The translations under genes were made by a program, and so were the position numbers. A DNA stretch of 64,000 nucleotides. It comes from JAKEFM01 sp035695825. Lineage in GTDB: Bacteria; Planctomycetota; UBA1135; JAKEFM01. Below, in pieces: positions 53,072 through 62,500 of this stretch; the first letter of the stretch is position 1, and the number at the start of each line of letters is the position of its first letter. The stretch spans positions 1-64,000 of the forward strand of contig DASRRH010000029.1 of NCBI GenBank assembly GCA_035695825.1. The letters run 5' to 3'. Under the pieces are notes generated by a model. That model searched no databases. It was not told where the DNA came from and saw nothing but the letters and a program-made list of their open reading frames with translations.

Positions 53072-53709
53072 CGGAGTCGCAGCCCCTCGGCGAGGCCGAC
53101 CTCGCCCGCCTCGGCGGGCGGCGAGACGAGGGGGAGGAGGGCGCTCAACTCGTCGCCGTCCGGGATGCGACCGGGGCGGCGGGAAGCCTCGACCCGCCAC
53201 CCCTCGCTTCCGTCGTCGCGGCGGAGGAGAGCGGCGACCGCCTCCGCCCCTTCCCCGCGCCGCGCGCCGAGCACGATCGCCTCCTCCGCCGCTCCCGCCG
53301 CGAGCCAGAGGACGGCGCGCTCGAGGGCGTCGGCGCTCCCGGCGAAGGTCGCGGACGGTCCCCGACTTCCGAGCGCGATCGCGAGCTGCGCCGCCGGGAA
53401 GTTCGCCGACGTGCGGAGGAAGAGGGTCGGGCTCGCGAGTCCGGGGGGCGGGGGCCCCGCGAGGAATTCGGCCCGGGCCCCGCGCGGGCAGCCGTCGGCG
53501 GCCAGCGCGATCGCCATGCGCCGCGGCGGATCGGCCGGACCGGCGAGCCCGGTCGAGCGGGCGAGCTCGAGCCCCGTCGTCACGACGAGCGCGTCGGCCG
53601 GCGCAAGCTTGCGCCGCCGTTCCTCGGGAAGGGCGGGTCCGGGATCGGGGACGGGATCCGCGGGCCCCCAGCGAGCCGCCCTCGCCGCGACGAGGAGAGC
53701 CGCGATCAC
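53053..53709 (-). CDS. Short ketosynthase-N-terminal-like protein (Ketoacyl-synt_2 type)
   Basis: 218 residues from a GTG overlapping the preceding KS gene (GTGA). TLFLRTSANFPAAQLAIALGSRGPSATFAGSADALERAVLWLAAGAAEEAIVLGA matches the N-terminal half of ketosynthases but lacks the catalytic Cys motif and the C-terminal half. Proteins of this size and type accompany the ketosynthases of aryl-polyene clusters. Probably a partner subunit. Confidence 0.75.
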   Translation of the reverse strand: MIAALLVAARAARWGPADPVPDPGPALPEERRRKLAPADALVVTTGLELARSTGLAGPADPPRRMAIALAADGCPRGARAEFLAGPPPPGLASPTLFLRTSANFPAAQLAIALGSRGPSATFAGSADALERAVLWLAAGAAEEAIVLGARRGEGAEAVAALLRRDDGSEGWRVEASRRPGRIPDGDELSALLPLVSPPAEAGEVGLAEGLRLRWRTSR

Positions 53710-54845
53710 GGCGGGAGCCTCCAGAGGAGCGCGGCCGACTGCCCGCAGAGACCGACGCCCACCTGGAGGACGAGGTCTCCCCGCGCGGGCTCCTCCTCGC
53801 GGAGCAACCGCGGGAGAGCGCAGGCGGGGTCCGGCTCGACGAGGCCCGTCAACGCGGGAATCCTCCCCTCGCGGAGCGCGCGGATCGAGAGGACCGCGTC
53901 GAGGGCCCCCGCCGCGCCGAGGGTGTGGCCGAAGAGGCCCTTCGTCCCCGTGACGGGGACGCGGTCGAGCGCGGAGCCAAGGACCGCGCGCAGGGCGTTC
54001 GCCTCGGCGACGTCCCCGGCCTCCGTCCCCAGCCCGAAGGCCTGGACGAAGGCGAGGTCCGGCGAAGCGGCTCCACCCGCGTCGAGCGCCGCCGCGATCG
54101 CGCCGGCGAGCGCGTTCCCCTCCGGCTCGGCGAGCGAGAAGGGGTGGTCGCTGATCCCCGCGGCGCCCGCGACCAGCTCGGCGATCGCGGGGAGGCCGCG
54201 ACGCCTCCCCTCCTCCTCGCTCATCAGGAGGAGGAACGCGGCTCCGTCCCCGATCGCGCAGCCGCAGCGCTCGCGGTCGAAGGGGCGCGGCGTTCTCCGG
54301 GCGAGCATCCCGAGGCAGTCGAACCCCCGCAGGACGAGATCCGAGAGCGCGTCGGCCCCTCCGGCGACCGCCCCGGGGGAGAGGCCCGCGCGGATGCGGT
54401 CGGCCGCCGTCCCGAGAGCCTCCATCGAGGCCGTGCAACTCGAGACCACGGTGGAGGCGCGCGCGAAGCCCCACTCCCCGCTCAGCCTCTCGGCGAGGGC
54501 GCCGAACGGGGCGCCCTCCGGATCTCGGCCGGTGTCCCCGCCGAGGCCGACCGTCGTTCCGAGGACGAGGTCGAGGCCGGCGCGACATTCGGGGTCGGCC
54601 TCGCCGAGCGCCTCGCGGATCGCCCGCCGCGCGAGGGCCATCGCCGTCGGGCCGGGCGGCTCCGCGGCGGGATCGGAGGAGCGGACGCGGGACCGTCCCA
54701 CGAAGACCCTCGACGCGGTCGACCGGCTCGCGAGCGGCGCGAGCCGCGTTTCCCCCCGCCGCCACGCGGTCCAGATCGCCTCCACTCCCTCCCCCGCGGC
54801 GCAGGCGGCCCCGAGCCCGTGGACGAAGACGCGCGTCCCGCTCAC
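53706..54845 (-). CDS. Beta-ketoacyl synthase with altered active site (first His lost)
   Basis: 379 residues from a GTG. The nucleophile region VVSSCTASMEALG keeps Cys. The first His motif (usually AHGT) reads FVQAFGLGTEAGDVAEAN, so His is replaced by Phe. The Lys/second-His block GTKGLFGHTLGAAGA is intact. Decarboxylation usually needs both His, so activity may be limited to acyl transfer or require a partner. Confidence 0.88.
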   Translation of the reverse strand: MSGTRVFVHGLGAACAAGEGVEAIWTAWRRGETRLAPLASRSTASRVFVGRSRVRSSDPAAEPPGPTAMALARRAIREALGEADPECRAGLDLVLGTTVGLGGDTGRDPEGAPFGALAERLSGEWGFARASTVVSSCTASMEALGTAADRIRAGLSPGAVAGGADALSDLVLRGFDCLGMLARRTPRPFDRERCGCAIGDGAAFLLLMSEEEGRRRGLPAIAELVAGAAGISDHPFSLAEPEGNALAGAIAAALDAGGAASPDLAFVQAFGLGTEAGDVAEANALRAVLGSALDRVPVTGTKGLFGHTLGAAGALDAVLSIRALREGRIPALTGLVEPDPACALPRLLREEEPARGDLVLQVGVGLCGQSAALLWRLPP

Positions 54846-55936
54846 GGCGCGAGCAGGCGCGCGAGGGTGACCGAGCCCGCCGGGTCGGCTCCGACGACCC
54901 AGGCCTCCCCGTTCCCCGCGGAGGGCGCGGATCCCTCGAACGCGGGAACCTCTTCCCCGCTCAGGGCCGCGCAGGCGAAGACGAGGTGGAGCGCCGCCGA
55001 GCCGGCGAAGCTCTCCCCGGTCGCCGGCTTGATCGAGACGAGCGCGCTCCGCTCCCCGCGCGCCGGCGCGAGCCGCTCGAGCAAGGGCTCCTCGATCGTC
55101 TCGCAGACCCCGCCGTTCGCGGAGGGGAAGATCCACCCCGCGAGGGGAAAGTCCGCGGCGGCAGCGGCGGCGGCCTCCACGGCCGCCTCCGGCTCATCGG
55201 GGCGGAGGGCCCCGACGACGCCGGCTACCCGGGCGAGCCCGCGCGCGTCCCGGCGGCGGGCGGACTCCCTCGACTCGAGCACGAGCGCTCCTGCTGCCTC
55301 CCCGAGGCGGAAGCCGTCGCGGGCGGGCGAGAAGGGGATGCACCCGCCCGGCCCGGGCCCCGCGCGGAGCGCGCCGCAGCTTCGGAAGATCGGCTCGAGC
55401 TCCGGGATCCAGGAGTCGCAGCCGACGACCAGGGCGCGGGCGCACCGCCCCGAGGCCACCGCCTCGAAGGCGAGCCGGAACCCGTCGAGCCCGTCGTAGA
55501 GGAAGGTCGAGACGGCGTGTCCGCCACCGTGAAGCGCGCGCTCGATCGCCACGTGGCCGGCCCCCGCGTTGAGGACGCTCTCCGTGAAGAGCATCGGGCT
55601 CGGCCCCGTCCTCCGGATCACGGCGGCGTGGAAGTCGCGGCTGTGGTCGAGGCACCCCAGGGCCGAGGAGACGAAGAGGGTGTCCACGGAACCGGGCGCG
55701 GCCGGGTCGAGCCCGGCCGTCCTCCACGCGTCGAGCGTCGCGCACGCGGCGAGGCGCACGAGCTTCGCCTTCCGCCGCGGGTCCGCCACCCCCTCGAGAT
55801 CCCCGGGCTCGAAGGGCTCGATCGGCCCGGTCGCGACCCTCCCTCGCCGCCACGCCTCGAGCGTCGAGCGCCACCCCGCGCCGAGCGTCGTCACGGCCCC
55901 GACGCCGGTGACCAGGACCTCCTGCCCCGCCGTCAC
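54842..55936 (-). CDS. Degenerate ketosynthase, chain-length-factor-like
   Basis: 364 residues from a GTG (GTGA overlap). The fold is clear (EVLVTGVGAVTTLGAGW ... ARALVVGCDSWIPELEPI ... GFRLGEAAGALVLES), but the Cys site reads STFLYDGLDGF, the first His region IFPSANGG, and the second His GH has become GE (SIKPATGESFAGSAA). All three catalytic positions are lost, as in chain-length factors, which pair with an active ketosynthase. Confidence 0.85.
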   Translation of the reverse strand: MTAGQEVLVTGVGAVTTLGAGWRSTLEAWRRGRVATGPIEPFEPGDLEGVADPRRKAKLVRLAACATLDAWRTAGLDPAAPGSVDTLFVSSALGCLDHSRDFHAAVIRRTGPSPMLFTESVLNAGAGHVAIERALHGGGHAVSTFLYDGLDGFRLAFEAVASGRCARALVVGCDSWIPELEPIFRSCGALRAGPGPGGCIPFSPARDGFRLGEAAGALVLESRESARRRDARGLARVAGVVGALRPDEPEAAVEAAAAAAADFPLAGWIFPSANGGVCETIEEPLLERLAPARGERSALVSIKPATGESFAGSAALHLVFACAALSGEEVPAFEGSAPSAGNGEAWVVGADPAGSVTLARLLAP

Positions 55937-57153
55937 CCCCCCTCCCGACGCAGGAGGAGGCTCGCGCAGGAGCCTCCGAAGCCGAAGGAGTTCGACATCG
56001 CGACGGCCCCTTCGAACGGGATAGGCCCCTCCCCGTCGAGCCGAAGCCCCCGGAACTCGGGGTCCGCTTCGCGGAAGCCCGCCGAGGGGGGCGCGCGCCG
56101 CTCCTCGAGGGCGAGCCACGCGAAGAGGGTCTCGAGCGCGCCTGCGGCTCCGAGCGCGTGTCCGACCGCGCCCTTGTTCGCGGACACCGCGATCCGCGCG
56201 AGGCCCTCGCCGAAGACGCGCCGCATCGCCCGGTACTCGCTCCGGTCGTTGAGGATCGTCGCCGTCCCGTGCGCGTTCAGGTGGGCGACCGCGGGCGGGG
56301 AGAGCCCGGCGTCGGCGAGGGCGGACCGCATCGCCGCCTCCGCTCCGAGCCCCTCGGGCTGGGGTTGCGTGAGGTGGTGGCCCTCGCTCGCCTCTCCGTA
56401 GCCGACGATCTCCCCGAGCGCCCTCGCCCCCCGCGCCCGCGCGTGCGACGCCGACTCGAGGACGAGGAACGCCGCGGCCTCCCCCAGGTGGAAGCCGCTG
56501 CGGGCGCGGTCGAAGGGCCGCCCCGCGTCCGCCGTGATCAGGTGGAGCGACCCGAAGCCCGCGTGCGTGTACTCGCACATCGGGTCGAACCCGCCGGCGA
56601 GGGCGAGGTCGAGGACGCGGTCCCGGATCCGATTCACCGCGAGCCCGATCGCGCTCGCCCCCGCGGCGCAGGCGTCGTTGACGTTGACGGCCGGCCCGTG
56701 GAGCGCCAGCCGCGCGGCGAGGTCTCGCGTCTGGTGGGAGGGGAGCGCCTGCAGGAGGGACGCGTAGGCCGCCCCCCCGGGGCCCCGCTCGAGGAACGAG
56801 GCGAGGAACCTCCCTCCCGATCGCATCCCGCCCAGCGTCGTCCCCGCGCACAGGCCGAAGCGCTCCCGCGCGCCCCGGGTCGTCCTCAGCCCCGCGCGCT
56901 CGAGGGCCTCCTCTCCCGCGACGAGGGCGAGCTGCGTCGCCCGGTCGAGCCCCCGCAGGTCGCGCGCCCGCGGGACCGAGCCCGGGAAGTCCGGCACCTC
57001 CGCGCAGCGCTTCACGGGATAAGGCGACGCGTCGAACGTCGTCGCGTCGGCGACGGCGGAAATCCCCTCGAACAGGGCGCGGCGGTTTGCCGGAAGCCCG
57101 ACCCCGAAGGGGGAGACGACGCCGACGCCGGTGATCGTGACGGGTTCGCGCAA
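55933..57153 (-). CDS. Beta-ketoacyl-ACP synthase, FabF type, complete catalytic triad
   Basis: 406 residues from a TTG. Cys in VNVNDACAAGASAIG, first His in VAHLNAHGTATILND, Lys and second His in SANKGAVGHALGAAGA; GVGVVSPFG start and NSFGFGGSCASLLL end. The only ketosynthase of the four with all residues, so it is the likely condensing enzyme, paired with the degenerate one next to it. Confidence 0.93.
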   Translation of the reverse strand: MREPVTITGVGVVSPFGVGLPANRRALFEGISAVADATTFDASPYPVKRCAEVPDFPGSVPRARDLRGLDRATQLALVAGEEALERAGLRTTRGARERFGLCAGTTLGGMRSGGRFLASFLERGPGGAAYASLLQALPSHQTRDLAARLALHGPAVNVNDACAAGASAIGLAVNRIRDRVLDLALAGGFDPMCEYTHAGFGSLHLITADAGRPFDRARSGFHLGEAAAFLVLESASHARARGARALGEIVGYGEASEGHHLTQPQPEGLGAEAAMRSALADAGLSPPAVAHLNAHGTATILNDRSEYRAMRRVFGEGLARIAVSANKGAVGHALGAAGALETLFAWLALEERRAPPSAGFREADPEFRGLRLDGEGPIPFEGAVAMSNSFGFGGSCASLLLRREGG

Positions 57154-57220
57154 GCGCTTGCGACGATCTCAGGGCGGCCGAGCGCAGGATGTTATCCCCC
57201 GCACCCGAGCGGGCCACCCG

Positions 57221-57871
57221 TCACGGCCGCTCGAAGCGCGCCGCCTCGACCTTCGCGAGCGGCCTCACCGACGCCATCTCGTATCGCGTCGAGTCGCCGG
57301 ACCGCCCGATCCACTCGAACGCCCGAGGGAGTCCGTCCTCGGCGCCGACCTCGAATCGGACCTCGCGCACGGAGCGCGCCAGCGGGTCGTCCGGTGACCG
57401 AGGACGGAGCCGCAGCGCCCGCGTCGCGACGCCCTCCTCCTCGGCGAGCTCGAAGCGCTTCTCGATCCTCGCCACCACGGAGGCGTCCGGGAGTCCAAGG
57501 AGCGGCAGGAGCCCCGCCGCTCCGGTCGGGTCGACGCCGCGGAACTCGGGCTTCTCCGTCTTCCCCCGGTAGACCTCGATCCGCTCCCCCCGCGCGAGGA
57601 GGAGGCTCCACCGCGGCTCGCGGATCTCGACGCGCAGGTTCCCGCCCCGGTCGAGGAGCATCGTCCCCCTCGAGACGATCGGCTCCTCGAGCTGGGCGAC
57701 GACCTCGCGCAGCGTGAGGTCCGCCTCCATGCCGGCCCACCCCTCGGCCTTCCGGCGCATGAACTCGAGGAGCGCGCCCGCGGGACGGGTGGCCGGCGCG
57801 CTCGCGGGCCCCCGCGCCGGTTCCTCCCGCGCGGCGAGGCCGCCGAGCAGAACGAGCAGGGGCCTCCTCAG
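57221..57871 (-). CDS. LolA-like outer-membrane lipoprotein carrier, probable CTG start
   Basis: 216 residues. LLEFMRRKAEGWAGMEADLTLREVV and SRGTMLLDRGGNLRVEIREPRWSLLLARGERIEVYRGKTEKPEF follow the LolA half-barrel layout; FDLAEEE-like strands and FEWIGRSGDSTRYEMASVRPL end it. No ATG, GTG or TTG precedes the signal sequence; a CTG at 57871 has GGGAGG 11 bases upstream and overlaps the previous stop (CTGA), the same coupling used elsewhere in this operon. LolA-like proteins are regular members of aryl-polyene clusters. Confidence 0.75.
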   Translation of the reverse strand: MRRPLLVLLGGLAAREEPARGPASAPATRPAGALLEFMRRKAEGWAGMEADLTLREVVAQLEEPIVSRGTMLLDRGGNLRVEIREPRWSLLLARGERIEVYRGKTEKPEFRGVDPTGAAGLLPLLGLPDASVVARIEKRFELAEEEGVATRALRLRPRSPDDPLARSVREVRFEVGAEDGLPRAFEWIGRSGDSTRYEMASVRPLAKVEAARFERP

Positions 57872-58812
57872 GCCGGGACCTCCCGGAGGACCGGCCGCGA
57901 CGCGGCCGGCGCCTCGCCGAAGATCGGAGCGGGGGAGAAGTACTGGTCGGGGTGGGCCCGGAGGCGTCGCTCGACCACCTCGAGCGTCCGGCGCACGAGC
58001 CCCTCCACCGCCGCCGCCCGGCTCCCCCGCGAATCCTCGGGCGGCCGGATCGGCTCCTCGAAGACGACGCGGTACCTTCCGGGCCCCTCCCGCGGAACGA
58101 ACGCGGGGAGAATCGGCGCGCCCGACGCGATCGCGAGCGAGGCGTACCCGCTCGGCACGAGGGTGCGCCGGCCGAGGAACGAGGCCTCGATGGCGGGCCC
58201 CCCGAGCGGCCGGTCGACGAGCAGGGCGAGGAGACCTCCGCGGCGAAGCCACTCGACCGCGCGAACCGCGGAGAGGGGATCGGTCCCCACGCTCACCGTC
58301 TCGACGCCGAGCCGGCGGCGCGTCTCGACCCGGTAGCGCTCGACCTCGTCGTCCTCGTCGACCGCACTCACGACCGCCAGGGGGAACCCGCGCCGCGCGA
58401 ACGCGACCCCGCCGACCTCCCAAGCCCCGAGGTGGGCCGTCGCGACGATCACGCCGCGCTTTCCCGGCTCGAGGGCGAGGAAGCGCTCGAGCCCGTCGTA
58501 CCCGGCGATGTGGCGCTCGACGCTCCCCGGGTCGACCCGGAGCACGAAGAACGTGTCGCAGAGCGTGTCGCAGTAGTTCCAGACCGTCCGCCGCGCGAGG
58601 GCGCGCCGCGCGCGCTCGTCGAGGTCGGGCCGGAGCGCCGCCAGGTTCCCGCGAATCACCGCGGCGTGCCGGGTCGGGAAGAGGACGTCGCGCGCCCCGA
58701 ACGCACGGCACACGGCGTAGGAGACCCGCCGCGGGGCCCGTGCGAGGATCCATTCCCCGAGGCGGTACCAGCCGACGGTGTTGTGGGGGTGGCGGCGGAG
58801 CACGAGGGGCAC
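57868..58812 (-). CDS. LpxL/HtrB-like lysophospholipid acyltransferase
   Basis: 314 residues from a GTG. The HX4(D/E) motif is VATAHLGAWEVGG, followed by LALLVDRPLGGPAIEASFLGRRTLVPSGYASLAIASGAPILPAFV, typical of the lipid A acyltransferase family. WNYCDTLCDTFFVLRVDP is also usual. It may load the finished polyketide/fatty chain onto a membrane lipid. First gene of the operon. Confidence 0.9.
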   Translation of the reverse strand: MPLVLRRHPHNTVGWYRLGEWILARAPRRVSYAVCRAFGARDVLFPTRHAAVIRGNLAALRPDLDERARRALARRTVWNYCDTLCDTFFVLRVDPGSVERHIAGYDGLERFLALEPGKRGVIVATAHLGAWEVGGVAFARRGFPLAVVSAVDEDDEVERYRVETRRRLGVETVSVGTDPLSAVRAVEWLRRGGLLALLVDRPLGGPAIEASFLGRRTLVPSGYASLAIASGAPILPAFVPREGPGRYRVVFEEPIRPPEDSRGSRAAAVEGLVRRTLEVVERRLRAHPDQYFSPAPIFGEAPAASRPVLREVPA

Positions 58813-58967
58813 AGTTTAGGAGCCTTCGCCGGACCCGGATGAGGCGGGGACGACCCCGGGGTGACCCCTCCCTCCGCGCGGACTACCTCGGGACAGAGAC
58901 CCAACCGCCCCGGGGACCGGATCCCCCCCGAAAACCGCCGGGGCCCCTCGTGCGTCTGTAGCCCTGC

Positions 58968-59555
58968 ATGGACGTCGGAGCGGGACGCGACGGCGGACCG
59001 GACGGCCACCCGCTGGCCCTGCGGTTCGAAGCCCTGCGCGACCGGCTGGCGGGGACGGCCTTCCACGTCCTCGACGACCGGCAGGACGCCCGCGAGGCGG
59101 TGCAGGAGGCGTTCGTCCGCTGCTGGCGGGGGCGCGCGGGCGCGGACGGGGTCCGCGCCCTCGACGCCTGGATCTTCTCCGTCGTCCTGAACGCGGCGAA
59201 GGACCTGCGCCGGCGGCGGACGGTCCGCCGCGCCGAGCCCTTGCCGGCGGAGGAAGCGATGCAACCGACGAGCCTCGAACCCGGACCCCTGGCCCTCGCC
59301 GAACGGCGGGAGGACGTCGCGCGCGTCCGCGCCGCGATCGGGGCGCTGCCGGAATCCGAGCGGGAGGTCTTCCTCCTCCGCGAGAACGGGGACCTCACCT
59401 TCGAGGCGATCGCTTCGCTTCTCCGCGTCCCGGTCGGGACGGCGAAGACCCGGATGCGCGCGGCGCTGCGCCGGATCCGCGAGGCGCTCGCGCCGCGCTC
59501 CGGCGCTCCGCTCCTCCTCGAAAGGATCTCCTCGCCTCCAAGGGTGCATTCATGA
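58968..59555 (+). CDS. ECF-family sigma factor coupled to an anti-sigma/macroglobulin fusion
   Basis: 195 residues. Region 2: RLAGTAFHVLDDRQDAREAVQEAFVRCWRG and AWIFSVVLNAAKDLRRRR; region 4: ALPESEREVFLLRENGDLTFEAIASLLRVPVGTAKTRMRAALRRIREAL. The stop overlaps the ATG of the next gene (ATGA). Expected to transcribe its own operon and an envelope-defence regulon when released. Confidence 0.92.
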   Translation: MDVGAGRDGGPDGHPLALRFEALRDRLAGTAFHVLDDRQDAREAVQEAFVRCWRGRAGADGVRALDAWIFSVVLNAAKDLRRRRTVRRAEPLPAEEAMQPTSLEPGPLALAERREDVARVRAAIGALPESEREVFLLRENGDLTFEAIASLLRVPVGTAKTRMRAALRRIREALAPRSGAPLLLERISSPPRVHS

Positions 59556-62500
59556 ACGCCTGCGAAAGCACGAAGGAACTCCTCCTCGACCACCTCTACG
59601 GCGCCCTCGACGAGCCCGAGGAAACCGCCGTCCGCGACCACCTCGCCGCCTGCGAGGCGTGCCGCGCGGCCCTCGCGATGGCCCGGGAGCAGCGCGAACT
59701 CCTCGCCGAGGCCGCGCGACTGCCGGTGAACGACTTCGCGTTCACGTCGCCCCCTGCCTCCTCCCCGATCCCCATCCGATTCACCGGGTTCCGCCGCGTC
59801 GGCGCCGCCGCGGCGGCGGCGCTTCTCGGCGCGGCAGGTGTCTTCGGTTACCGCGCCCATGCCAGGGCCCAGATCCTCGCGCGCAACCCGCGCGTCTCGG
59901 TGCTCGGCCCCGTCGCCGTCCCGTCGGGCTCCCCGGCGCAGTTCCTCGTCGACGTGCGCACGCTCGACGGCGACCCGCTCCGCGCCGAGGTCTCCGGCGA
60001 GGTCCAGCGTGCCGACGGCAGGGAGACGCAGCAGGCTCTGACCGACGGGAACGGGGAGGCGCGCCTCTCCGTCAACTCGGGCTCGGGCCGGCCGGGGGAG
60101 CAGATGCTCGTCGGCTTCCGCGTGAAGACTCCCGACGGGATCGAACGCCACGGCTCGACGATGCTCGTCCGCGACGCGACGCGGCTCCTCGCTCGGGTCG
60201 GCACCGACAAGCCGCTCTACCGGCCCGGCGAGCCCGTCCGCGTCCGGGCCGTCGCGCTCGAGCGCTTCCGCCTGACGCCCGCCGGCGACCTCCCCGTCCG
60301 CTTCCAGGTCTTCGACCCACGTGGGTCGCTCCTCGCCGACCCGACCGTCCCTGCGATCGCCGGGGTCGGGGCGTGGACGTGGCCGATCCCCGACGGCGCC
60401 GCGGGCGGCGAGTACCGGGTCGTCCTGACCGGCGATCCGGGCGGCTTCGAGACGTTCCCGAAGACGGAGCGCAAGTTCGTCGTCCGCTCCTACCGCGTGC
60501 CGCGGATCAAGGGGGACATCGACTTCGACCGCGACGCCTACGGGCCCGGCGCGACCGGCGAGGCGACGGTCTCCGTCGAGCGCGCCGAGGGGGGCGTTCC
60601 GAGGGGGGCCGCGCTCGACGCGATCGTCACGGTCGACGGGAAGGAGGACTCCCGAGAAACGCTCGCGCTCCCCGACACCGGCAACGCGAAGGTCCGCTTC
60701 ACTCTCCCGAAGGAGATCGAGCAGGGTCGCGGCACCCTCACGGTGGTCGTCCGCGACGGAGGGAACGTCGAGACCCTCGCGAAGACGCTCCCGATCGTGA
60801 TCGACCGCCTCGACGTCGCCTTCTTCCCGGAGGGAGGCGACCTCGTCGCGGGCCTTCCCTCTCGCGTCTACTTCAGCGTCCGCGACCCCAAGGACGAGCC
60901 CGCCGACCTCGAGGCCGAGGTCGTCGACTCCCGCGGTCGCGAGGTCGCCGAGGCGAAGGTCGAGGACCTCGGGAGAGGCCGGTTCGAGCTCACCCCGAAG
61001 GCCGGGGAGACCTACCGCCTCGTCGCGCGCCGACCCGAGAGGGTCGAGCTCCGGGCTGCGTTCCCCGCGGTCAATGACCGCGGCGTCGTCGTGCGGGCCC
61101 TGGACGACGTCACGCCTCCGGGGGCTCCGCTCCGTCTCGAGGTCGCCTCGACCGAGTCGGGCCGCCACGACGTCGCCGCCTACTGCCGCGGCGTCCTCGT
61201 CGCGCAGGACACGGTGAGGTTCGCGGCGGGGGAGTCCCGCGAGGTCGCTCTCCGCGCGAACGCGGACGTCGGCGGCGTCTTCCGCGTGACGGTGTTCGAT
61301 CCCGCCGGAAGCCCGCGAGCGGAGCGCCTGGTCTCGGTCGAGCCCCCGCACCGGGTCGACCTCGAGATCCGGCCTTCGGTCGCGGCCGCCTCGCCCGGCG
61401 ACACGGTCAAGGTCGACCTCCTCGCCCGCGACGAGAACGGGCGTCCCGCGCGCGCGGTGCTCGGCGTCGGAGTCGTCGACGACGCCGTCGTCTCCCTCGC
61501 GAAGGACGAGGACACCCCCTCGCTTCCGATGCACTTCCTCCTCGGTCTCGAGGTCGAGGAGCTCGAGAAGGTCGACGTCTTCGCGCGCGGCCCGAATGCC
61601 GCCCGCGCCGTCGATCGGCTCCTCGGCGTTCAGGGCTGGCGGCACTTCGCCTGGCGCGAGCCGGCGGCCTTCTTGGCGAACAACGCCGAGAAGGGCCCCA
61701 GGGTGGTCGTCGCCTCGGCCGTCGACACGCCCCAGCGGTCAGACAACGAGGCCGAGGTGCGGATCGCCGTCGAGGCGGGGATGAGCCAGGTCGACGAGAG
61801 GCTGCGCCGCAGGGCTGGAGTGCTGGCCATCGCGGGCGGGATCGTCTTCGGACTGGTGCGGCTCGTCTCCGGGCTCGCCGCGCGGCGGCCCCTCCGCGTC
61901 GGCACGGCTCTGGCGGGCGGGACGCTGGCAGTCCTTCTCGGGATCACCCTCAACCCGGGGGGCTTCGAGGAGCGCCCGGCCGTCGTCGGAGGACTCCCCG
62001 GAAACCTTCGATTCGAAGCGCCCGTCGTGGCCGTCGCCAATGCAGCTCAGCGACCCGGGAGCGACGGTTTCAGGAGTTCCTGGACGAGTTTCTTCGCGGG
62101 GGAATCTCAATCCCCAAGCCCGGGGGGAGCCTGGGGGTCAGGGGGCGCGAATCTCCTAGTCCTCCGTGCAGACAGGCCCGTCGTGGAGTTCTTCCAGGAC
62201 GCCATCGCCGGGCCGCCGGAGATGCGCGCGAACCTCTGGCGCTTCGAAGAACCGAACGAAGACCTAGAACTTGCCGCTGGGAGAGACGACTTCATTGTGG
62301 GGCGCCGCATGCCCGGACCCACGGCCCCGGGGCATGCCCGGTTCCTCGCGCGCGAGTACGCGCACCGGAAGCGACCGAATCACGACGGCTCGCGGCAGGA
62401 CTTCACGGAGGTCCTCTACTGGAACCCGAACCTGGTCACAGGGGAGGACGGAAAGGCGCACTTCGAGTTCGACACCTCGGACTCGGTGACGACCTTCGCC

